A stretch of DNA of 10,923 nucleotides from Peptoniphilaceae bacterium (GTDB taxonomy: Bacteria > Bacillota > Clostridia > Tissierellales > Peptoniphilaceae), in contig JASBZD010000035.1 of NCBI GenBank assembly GCA_029983595.1, positions 1 to 10,923 of the forward strand, read 5' to 3'. The first letter of the stretch is position 1. Every line of letters begins with the position of its first letter. The notes beneath the pieces were generated by a model that was not told where the DNA came from, did not search any database, and saw nothing but the letters and a program-made list of their open reading frames with translations. The position numbers and the translations under genes were made by a program. This document shows positions 5,973 to 10,923 of this stretch, in pieces.

Positions 5973-7569
5973 AATTTCCTTTCTTAATGTACTTATCGAT
6001 ATACTCTTCATATGTCACCGAAACATCTCTATATGATCCATCATCAAAAAACTCGATAATTCTATTAGCTATAGAAGAAACAAATTGATGGTCTAAAGAT
6101 GTAAATAAAATGTTAGATTTATAGTTAATAAGCCCATTATTTACAGCTTCAATAGACTCAAGATCTAGATGGTTCGTAGGTTGATCAAAAATTAGAAGGT
6201 TATTAGGATCTAGCATCATTTTAGAAAACATCATCCTAACCTTCTCGCCCCCTGATAATACTTCTGCTTTTTTAAGAGCTTGATCTCCAGAAAATAGCAT
6301 TTTACCTAGATAACCACGCATTAAAATCTCAGATTGGTCCTCGCTATATTGGCGTAACCAGTCTACTAAACTTATATCTTTTCCCTCAAAATACTCTGTG
6401 TTGTCCTTTGGAAAATAGCTATAAGTAATAGTTTTTCCCCATTCATAATCGCCGCTATATCCTTTTTCATTTCCTGTAACTATTTCAAAAAACTTAGTTA
6501 TAGCAATTTCATTGCCGATAAATCCGATTTTATCGCCTTTGTTTACTCTTAAATTAAAATTATCGATAATCTTATTTCCATCTTGTTCTAGAGTAAGATC
6601 TTTTACATTTAGGATTTCATTTCCCACTTCACGAGATAACTCAAATCCCACAAAAGGATATTTACGAGAAGATGGTCTAATCTCTTCTATATCCATTTTT
6701 TCTAAAAGTTTACGACGGCTAGTAGCCTGACGAGCTTTAGATTTATTAGCTGAGAAACGATTTACGAAATCTTGTAATTCTTTACGCTTTTCTTCAGCTT
6801 TTTTATTCTGCTCTTTTTGTAATTTCAAAGCTAGTTGTGAAGACTCATACCAGAAATCATAATTTCCCGTAACCATATTTATTTTACCAAAATCTATATC
6901 TACCATATGAGTACATACATTATTTAGAAAATATCTATCGTGAGATACGATAATAACAATTCCTTCAAAATTCATAATAAACTCTTCAAACCATAAAATC
7001 GCGTTAATATCTAGACCGTTAGTAGGCTCGTCAAGTAAAAGTATTTCAGGTTTTCCAAATAAGGCTTTAGCTAATAAAACCTTGATTTTATCAGCCTCAA
7101 TTAAGTCTCTCATATACATATAGTGCTTATCTGTATCGATACCTAGGCCTTGTAAAAGCATAGACGCTTCAGCTTCAGCCTCATATCCATTAAGCTCCAT
7201 AAACTCAGCCTCAAGCTCTCCAGCTCTCATGCCATCCTCTTCAGAAAAGTTCTCTTTCATATATATAGCGTCTTTTTCTTTCATAATCTGATATAGACGC
7301 TCATTTCCCATTATTACTGTATCCATGACAGTTTCGTCTTCAAATCCGTAGTGATCTTGGGATAATTTTGAAAGTCTATCGTTTTTATCTTTAGAAACAT
7401 TTCCAGTTGTAGGTTCTTTTTCCCCAGATAAAATTTTTAAAAATGTTGATTTTCCAGCCCCGTTAGCACCAATTACGCCATAAATATTTCCTGGTGTAAA
7501 AGAAAGATTTACCTCATCAAAAAGTTTCTTATCGGGGAATAAAACACTTACATCTGTAACTTGTAACAT
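5962..7569 (-). CDS. ABC-F family ATP-binding protein, YkpA/YbiT-type, with a degenerate second nucleotide site
   Basis: ABC-F proteins have two ABC domains, no membrane segment, and act on ribosomes. This 535-residue protein resembles the YbiT/YkpA branch. Domain 1 has an intact Walker A (G-A-N-G-A-G-K-S-T, 34-42), Walker B with catalytic glutamate (L-L-L-D-E-P-T, 177-183) and switch histidine H210. Its signature is divergent (M-R-D-L-I-E-A-D-K, 153-161). The linker contains the conserved R-F-S-A-N-K-S-K-A-R-Q-A-T-S-R stretch (271-285). Domain 2 has a perfect L-S-G-G-E-K signature (438-443). However, its Walker A reads G-N-E-I-A-I-T-K (352-359) without the P-loop lysine, its Walker B reads D-Q-P-T (Q463 for the glutamate) and the switch position is S-L-D (L492). 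One composite ATP site therefore looks competent (Walker A1 with signature 2) and the other looks inactive. RBS GAGGTG precedes the ATG. The ppx gene overlaps its 3' end. Nothing here indicates antibiotic resistance. Confidence 0.93.
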   Translation of the reverse strand: MLQVTDVSVLFPDKKLFDEVNLSFTPGNIYGVIGANGAGKSTFLKILSGEKEPTTGNVSKDKNDRLSKLSQDHYGFEDETVMDTVIMGNERLYQIMKEKDAIYMKENFSEEDGMRAGELEAEFMELNGYEAEAEASMLLQGLGIDTDKHYMYMRDLIEADKIKVLLAKALFGKPEILLLDEPTNGLDINAILWFEEFIMNFEGIVIIVSHDRYFLNNVCTHMVDIDFGKINMVTGNYDFWYESSQLALKLQKEQNKKAEEKRKELQDFVNRFSANKSKARQATSRRKLLEKMDIEEIRPSSRKYPFVGFELSREVGNEILNVKDLTLEQDGNKIIDNFNLRVNKGDKIGFIGNEIAITKFFEIVTGNEKGYSGDYEWGKTITYSYFPKDNTEYFEGKDISLVDWLRQYSEDQSEILMRGYLGKMLFSGDQALKKAEVLSGGEKVRMMFSKMMLDPNNLLIFDQPTNHLDLESIEAVNNGLINYKSNILFTSLDHQFVSSIANRIIEFFDDGSYRDVSVTYEEYIDKYIKKGNYEN

Positions 7570-7613
7570 TTTTCACCTCTAAATTTTTTATTTTCTCGTT
7601 AATAACCTTATTA

Positions 7614-7642
7614 ATTATATCAATTAGAAGTATTTTCTTCAA
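7614..7642 (-). promoter_or_regulatory. Strong sigma-A promoter of the ABC-F/ppx operon
   Basis: On the minus strand TTGAAG (7642-7637) is followed after 17 bases by a perfect TATAAT (7619-7614). A TGA directly before it makes an extended -10. Predicted transcription starts near 7607, giving a leader of about 38 bases. It lies just downstream of the ohyA terminator, so the operon is independent of ohyA. Confidence 0.78.
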
Positions 7643-7661
7643 TTTTAGTATTTTAATTATC

Positions 7662-7697
7662 AAAAAAACAAGCCCCGAAAACTTTCAAGGCTTGTTT
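7662..7697 (-). terminator. Rho-independent terminator of ohyA
   Basis: On the minus strand AAACAAGCC (7697-7689) pairs with GGCTTGTTT (7674-7666) in a 9-bp stem. GAAA/TTTC inside the loop can add a short inner helix. A run of T follows immediately. It lies about 40 bases after the ohyA stop. Confidence 0.9.
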
Positions 7698-7735
7698 ATG
7701 CAAACTATTCTTAAGGATTATATGGTTTTTAAATG

Positions 7736-9532
7736 TTAAATTAAGTTATATTCTCTTAACATTTTCTCTATTTCAGTTCCTCCGATTTTTTTCTCAATTA
7801 TTGCATCAGCACCAAATGGTAGATCAATATCTAGTTTTTCACCATCATTTAGAGCACTAGCTCCGGCTAACATATATCTTACATCATAGCAAGAAGCAAA
7901 CACTTCTGGGACTTTCTTTTCTACACCAGTTAAGACATATACAGCTTCCATAGCACATCTACCAGAGAATTCTGTAGTAAATACTGTATCTCTACCTGGA
8001 TTATCTAAAGTTTCTACAAATTGGCCTAAAAATGCAAAGTTTACAGAATTTTTAGGTACTACATAAGGTCTATCTCCAAAACTTCTTGGCATAAATTGTG
8101 CTGTGATATATGGCATAAATACTGGAATAGTAGAAGTATCTTTTACTAATCTTTCAATTTCTGATTCTGGTACCCCAATATGATATAGCCACTCTTTAGC
8201 TATTTCTTCACCAGTACATTCTTTCATAGGTTTTTTAATATAATCGCCTTCTACATCTGTAAATAATGAGTATACCCAAACTGCAATTTCATCTTCTGGT
8301 TGGCCTATATATTGACCTTGACGGTTAATAGTCCAGCTCATTAACCATTTTGAATCTAGCGCAGTAACAATACCACCAGTTACGATTTTACCAGTGTATG
8401 GGCTACGTTTAGTGATTTTTTCGATATATTCTGCAATTTCTTTAGATTTAAAAGTTACTGTAGCTGATTCCCAGTTAGATTTATCTATATCAGATGTGAA
8501 TTTTTCAGGATGACCAAAGTCTGGAGATTTTTTCGCTATATTTTTCCATAATCTAAAACTATTTTCTTCATCTATATTTAAATCTGGAGCAGTATTATTA
8601 TCCCCATATGAAGATGATTCTACTAAAGAACCAGTAGTTACAAATAATAAATCATTTTCTGTAAGAGAAATAGATCTATCTTCTCCATTTCTTGGGTCTG
8701 TAGCTACTATTTTTGTAGCAACTTTTTTAGAATCTGTAATATCAAACTCGATATCTACTACTTCATAATTGTATTTAGTTTCTACACCTTTTTCTTTTAA
8801 CCATCTCATCATCGGAACTACGATAGACTCATATTGGTCGTATCTAGTAAATTGTAGCGCAGATAGGTCTGGTAAACCTGCTACGTGGTGGATAAAACGA
8901 TTTACATATAATTTAAACTCTAAAGCACTATGCCAGTTTTCAAAAGCAAACATCGTTCTATAATATGTCCAGAAATCACTTTCTAAAAATTCATCTGAAA
9001 AAATATCTTCTACTGAAACATCTTGAAGTTTTTCATCAGGTGTAAGTATTAGTTTTACTATTTCTTTTTGTACATCTTTTGATAAATTAAATTTACCATT
9101 ATCATATCTCTTTCCTTGATTTTTAGTAATACGACAATTACTAAAGTTTGGGTCATCTAGGTTAGTATAATAATAATCATCTAGAATTGTCATATCTGGG
9201 TTTTCTCTAGATGGAATTATACTCCATAAATCCCATAAAACTTCAAAATGATGGCCAGTTTCACGTCCACCTCTAGCTACATATCCAATATTTGACATTA
9301 CTTTACCATCTAAGGCACCACCAGCAATATCATCTTTTTCTAAAAATACAATATTTGAAGGATCCATTTTAGCATCTTTAATTAAAAAGCCTGCTGTAGA
9401 AAGTCCAGCTATACCAGTACCAACGATATAGGCTTTCTTATCATCGATTCCTTCTGGTTTTCTAGAGTTTACTAATCTATCGTAATCTCCATTACCTAGT
9501 TTTAATCTTTCATCAAATGTTTTAATTTCCAT
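7736..9532 (-). CDS. ohyA: Oleate hydratase (FAD-dependent; myosin-cross-reactive antigen family)
   Basis: Oleate hydratase adds water across the cis-9 double bond of free oleate and related fatty acids, giving 10-hydroxy acids. In Gram-positive bacteria it is linked to detoxifying host unsaturated fatty acids. The 598-residue protein matches the family length. The FAD-binding motif G-T-G-I-A-G-L-S is at 38-45, followed by F-L-E-K-D-D at 63-68 and A-G-G-A-L-D-G at 70-76. The catalytic loop reads R-G-G-R-E-T at 87-92, with E91 matching the acidic catalytic residue; the usual methionine after it is threonine here. Y209 in F-K-L-Y is the likely partner tyrosine. F-I-H-H-V-A-G-L-P-D (213-222), G-D-R-P-Y-V-V-P (486-493), N-F-A-F-L-G-Q-F-V-E (498-507) and F-T-T-E-F-S-G-R (518-525) are family-typical. 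There is no signal peptide. RBS GGAGG lies 7 bases before the ATG. It has its own terminator, and the upstream tetR gene is a likely regulator. Confidence 0.95.
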   Translation of the reverse strand: MEIKTFDERLKLGNGDYDRLVNSRKPEGIDDKKAYIVGTGIAGLSTAGFLIKDAKMDPSNIVFLEKDDIAGGALDGKVMSNIGYVARGGRETGHHFEVLWDLWSIIPSRENPDMTILDDYYYTNLDDPNFSNCRITKNQGKRYDNGKFNLSKDVQKEIVKLILTPDEKLQDVSVEDIFSDEFLESDFWTYYRTMFAFENWHSALEFKLYVNRFIHHVAGLPDLSALQFTRYDQYESIVVPMMRWLKEKGVETKYNYEVVDIEFDITDSKKVATKIVATDPRNGEDRSISLTENDLLFVTTGSLVESSSYGDNNTAPDLNIDEENSFRLWKNIAKKSPDFGHPEKFTSDIDKSNWESATVTFKSKEIAEYIEKITKRSPYTGKIVTGGIVTALDSKWLMSWTINRQGQYIGQPEDEIAVWVYSLFTDVEGDYIKKPMKECTGEEIAKEWLYHIGVPESEIERLVKDTSTIPVFMPYITAQFMPRSFGDRPYVVPKNSVNFAFLGQFVETLDNPGRDTVFTTEFSGRCAMEAVYVLTGVEKKVPEVFASCYDVRYMLAGASALNDGEKLDIDLPFGADAIIEKKIGGTEIEKMLREYNLI

Positions 9533-9562
9533 TTTCTTACCTCCATTATTATTTTCTATGGT

Positions 9563-9592
9563 TATATAATATCCTGGTTTTAGAAGTCTTAA
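9563..9592 (-). promoter_or_regulatory. Putative ohyA promoter
   Basis: On the minus strand TTAAGA (9592-9587, 4 of 6 to the -35 consensus) and TATATA (9568-9563) are separated by 18 bases. TATTAT at 9571-9566 is an alternative -10. The match is modest, as expected for a regulated promoter. It overlaps the inverted repeat at 9574-9598. The terminator after tetR makes a promoter in this gap necessary. Confidence 0.4.
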
Positions 9593-9625
9593 AACTGGTA
9601 AGATCGTGTAAATGACTAGGTTTTA
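9574..9625. promoter_or_regulatory. Candidate operator: inverted repeat plus related half-site upstream of ohyA
   Basis: CTGGTTTTA (9574-9582) and TAAAACTGG (9590-9598) form an inverted repeat with a perfect GTTTTA/TAAAAC core separated by 7 bases. A third related half-site, CTAGGTTTTA, lies at 9616-9625. The inverted pair covers the predicted -35 and spacer of ohyA. This is where the product of the adjacent tetR gene could bind. The link to TetR is inference from position and symmetry. Confidence 0.45.
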
Positions 9626-9680
9626 CCCATATAATAAAAGATGTTAAATAACTAGGCATTTAGTATAAATTGTAAAGTTT

Positions 9681-9727
9681 AAAATAAAAAACATATTCAA
9701 TAAAACTAAAATTTTAAAGAATATGTT
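9681..9727 (-). terminator. Probable terminator of tetR
   Basis: On the minus strand AACATATTC (9727-9719) pairs with GAATATGTT (9698-9690) in a 9-bp stem with a 20-base AT-rich loop. TTTTTATTTT follows. The stem is A-T rich and the loop large, so it is weaker than the other terminators in the window. A second copy of the left arm lies just upstream at 9739-9731 and could pair instead. Confidence 0.6.
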
Positions 9728-9739
9728 AAAGAATATGTT
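9716..9739. repeat. Perfect 12-bp tandem duplication after tetR
   Basis: AAAGAATATGTT occurs twice in direct succession (9716-9727 and 9728-9739). Each copy contains a GAATATGTT that can pair with AACATATTC at 9690-9698. The duplication therefore gives the tetR terminator two alternative left arms. It probably arose by replication slippage. Confidence 0.85.
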
Positions 9740-9754
9740 TATATGATATATATT

Positions 9755-10324
9755 TTATGCTAGACTTTCGCTAATTTTTAAAGATCTCTCAATATTTCCA
9801 TCAAATAGTTTTCCTATCCTAAAAATTACCTCATCGGGAGTATCCTTCATCCCTCCCATTATCCAAGTATCTAAAAGCCCTACTAAAGCCGCCCTATAAA
9901 AATCAGTAATAAGTTTTTTATCAGATTCCTTAGCTTTAATATTTTTTATTTTACATTCATTTTCTACATATTTACTCATCACCGATTCGCATACCTTATA
10001 TAAATATGCATCTCTATCAGTTTTATCTATGGACTTAAAAAGATTTTGTGCAGCCTTCTTATTTTCTAATAAAAAAGACATAGCAGTAAGAATACTCTCC
10101 TCCCATGAAAGAGTATCCTTAAATTCTTTATCAATCTTCTCAAGCTCGTCATTTAAAATTTCTTTTACTAGAATATAGATATCTTCATAATGATAATAGA
10201 AGGTATTTCGGCTAATTTCACATCTGTCAGTGAGCATAGAAATAGTTATATTATTAAAATTAGTCTCTTCAAGTAATTTTAAAAATTCTCTTTTTATTAA
10301 ATTTTTTGTATATTGTTTAGCCAA
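9755..10324 (-). CDS. TetR/AcrR-family transcriptional regulator
   Basis: This 189-residue protein has the TetR layout: an N-terminal three-helix DNA-binding domain and an all-helical ligand-binding and dimerisation domain. The helix-turn-helix is at about 26-47, with the hallmark I-S-R-N-T-F-Y-Y-H-Y-E-D at 37-48. The remainder has no motif that I can tie to a ligand. It begins at TTG, supported by a perfect AGGAGGT 8 bases upstream. It lies upstream of ohyA on the same strand and divergent from a threonine ammonia-lyase gene. Family knowledge says TetR proteins usually repress adjacent or divergent genes and themselves. The oleate hydratase neighbour and the inverted repeat in its promoter suggest a fatty-acid-responsive repressor. 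Control of the divergent gene is the alternative. A probable terminator separates it from ohyA. Confidence 0.88.
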   Translation of the reverse strand: MAKQYTKNLIKREFLKLLEETNFNNITISMLTDRCEISRNTFYYHYEDIYILVKEILNDELEKIDKEFKDTLSWEESILTAMSFLLENKKAAQNLFKSIDKTDRDAYLYKVCESVMSKYVENECKIKNIKAKESDKKLITDFYRAALVGLLDTWIMGGMKDTPDEVIFRIGKLFDGNIERSLKISESLA

Positions 10325-10332
10325 CCTATTTT

Positions 10333-10339
10333 ACCTCCT
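10333..10339 (-). promoter_or_regulatory. Ribosome binding site fixing the TTG start of tetR
   Basis: The minus strand carries AGGAGGT, a full match to the anti-Shine-Dalgarno core, ending 8 bases before the TTG at 10324. No ATG is available at this distance, and the resulting N-terminus is typical in length for a TetR protein. Confidence 0.85.
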
Positions 10340-10354
10340 AAATTAATATTTATT

Positions 10355-10360
10355 ATTATA
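10355..10360 (-). promoter_or_regulatory. Candidate -10 box of tetR
   Basis: A perfect TATAAT lies on the minus strand about 30 bases before the tetR start. At 17 bases upstream the -35 is poor (TTTAAT). It would give a leader of roughly 24 bases. The AT-rich context lowers certainty. Confidence 0.45.
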
Positions 10361-10403
10361 CCCATTATTTTATATAAATTAAAATATGAGAAAAACAATC
10401 TTA

Positions 10404-10432
10404 TTGACATCGTTTTCCTGTGTTGCTAGAAT
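10404..10432 (+). promoter_or_regulatory. Near-consensus sigma-A promoter of the threonine ammonia-lyase gene
   Basis: A perfect TTGACA (10404-10409), a 17-base spacer and TAGAAT (10427-10432, 5 of 6) form the best promoter in the window. The start is predicted at about 10439-10440, leaving a leader of only about 15 bases that consists essentially of the ribosome binding site AGAGGTG (10441-10447). A short dyad CAAT-CTT-ATTG (10397-10407) overlaps the -35 and might be an operator. Confidence 0.85.
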
Positions 10433-10453
10433 TAATTAAAAGAGGTGATAATT

Positions 10454-10923
10454 ATGAAATTTAACCCCATCACATTAGATGATATTTATGAAGCAAGACA
10501 AGTTATAAAGCCAGTTTTAAAACCTACAAACCTTATAGCATCTAAAAAGTATAATAATATATATTTTAAACCAGAAAATTTTCAGACTACTGGGTCATTT
10601 AAGAGCCGCGGAGCATATTATAAGATTTCAAAGCTATCTAATGAAGAAAAACAAAAAGGAGTAATCGCATGTTCTGCAGGAAACCACGCACAAGGTGTAG
10701 CACTTGCGTGTAAAGAGCTAGGAATAGACTCAAAAATCTATATGCCTACCACCGCTCCAGATTCTAAAGTAAATAATACAAAATCCTATGGTGCTACCGT
10801 TGTTTTAGAGGGACTATGCTATGATGATGCCTATCGTGCCGCGACAATGTCAAATATAGAAGAAAAACGCACCTTTATCCATCCATTTAACGACCATGAC
10901 ATAATTAAAGGTCAGGGAACTAT
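10454..10923 (+). CDS. ilvA: Threonine ammonia-lyase (threonine dehydratase), N-terminal part (partial)
   Basis: This PLP-dependent fold-type II enzyme deaminates L-threonine to 2-oxobutanoate and ammonia. The 156 visible residues run off the right edge. The PLP lysine is K50 in T-G-S-F-K-S-R-G-A (46-54), preceded by F-K-P-E-N-F-Q (38-44). The phosphate- or substrate-binding S-A-G-N-H-A-Q-G is at 74-81, and P-D-S-K-V follows at 102-106. The visible part ends at G-Q-G-T (153-156). The start matches the short-N-terminus TdcB/medium IlvA type. Whether a C-terminal ACT domain follows, which would help separate catabolic from biosynthetic enzymes, cannot be seen. I give ilvA as the common symbol; tdcB is equally possible. 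The gene is divergent from tetR and has a strong promoter with AGAGGTG 6 bases before the ATG. A serine dehydratase activity on the side is common in this family. Confidence 0.92.
   Translation, partial: MKFNPITLDDIYEARQVIKPVLKPTNLIASKKYNNIYFKPENFQTTGSFKSRGAYYKISKLSNEEKQKGVIACSAGNHAQGVALACKELGIDSKIYMPTTAPDSKVNNTKSYGATVVLEGLCYDDAYRAATMSNIEEKRTFIHPFNDHDIIKGQGT

Noticed and set aside
5973..6011. Upstream ATG extending Ppx by 13 residues
   Set aside because: It would overlap the ABC-F frame by 50 bases and add residues not seen at Ppx/GppA N-termini; the ATG at 5972 has AAAGGA at good spacing.
6512..6730. Plus-strand open frame of 72 codons opposite the ABC-F gene
   Set aside because: It is antisense to conserved ABC-F linker and domain 2 codons; the translation resembles no family and there is no promoter or RBS.
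5962..7569. Antibiotic-resistance ABC-F (ribosome protection) gene
   Set aside because: Domain plan and motifs follow the housekeeping YkpA/YbiT branch; nothing in sequence or context supports a resistance role.
8769..8963. Plus-strand open frame of 64 codons opposite ohyA
   Set aside because: It is antisense to conserved oleate hydratase sequence, with no RBS; a chance open frame.
1..10923. Mobile element, defence system or CRISPR array
   Set aside because: No transposase, integrase, phage gene, terminal repeat or spaced direct-repeat array is visible; the gene content is metabolic and housekeeping, with similar codon use throughout.

Overview
The window is low-G+C bacterial DNA with AT-rich intergenic regions, consensus sigma-A promoters, AGGAGG-type ribosome binding sites, TTG starts and compact U-tailed hairpin terminators. 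This suggests a Bacillota (Firmicutes) chromosome, plausibly an anaerobic coccus of the Tissierellia/Peptoniphilaceae kind. The phylum is well supported by gene content (a YkpA/YbiT-type ABC-F, a 310-residue Ppx/GppA, an oleate hydratase beside a TetR gene). The family is a guess. I see no mobile element, CRISPR array, tRNA or rRNA.

Layout, left to right. (1) Minus strand: a three-domain Xaa-Pro aminopeptidase directly abuts the start of uvrC, which runs off the left edge. Upstream lies hutI (imidazolonepropionase), a single-gene unit with its own terminator. (2) Plus strand: murC, divergent from hutI across a 244-base region with promoter elements and inverted repeats, starting at TTG. (3) A bidirectional terminator lies between murC and the converging ABC-F/ppx pair, whose reading frames overlap by 11 bases. 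(4) Minus strand: oleate hydratase (ohyA) with its own terminator, preceded by a promoter region with an inverted repeat and related half-sites. Then comes a TetR-family regulator with its own terminator. (5) Plus strand: a threonine ammonia-lyase, divergent from tetR, with a near-consensus promoter and a very short leader, running off the right edge.

The genes form several small transcription units rather than one pathway: peptide and amino-acid catabolism (aminopeptidase P, HutI, threonine ammonia-lyase), cell-wall synthesis (MurC), DNA repair (UvrC), ribosome-associated or stress functions (ABC-F with Ppx/GppA) and fatty-acid detoxification (OhyA with a probable TetR regulator).

I did not find a convincing new multi-gene system. 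The observations most worth a second look are: the ABC-F protein, whose second nucleotide site has lost the P-loop lysine, the catalytic glutamate (to Gln) and the switch histidine (to Leu); substitutions at key positions in HutI (expected metal-ligand Asp to Asn) and OhyA (RGGREM to RGGRET); and the repeat clusters in the ohyA and murC promoter regions.
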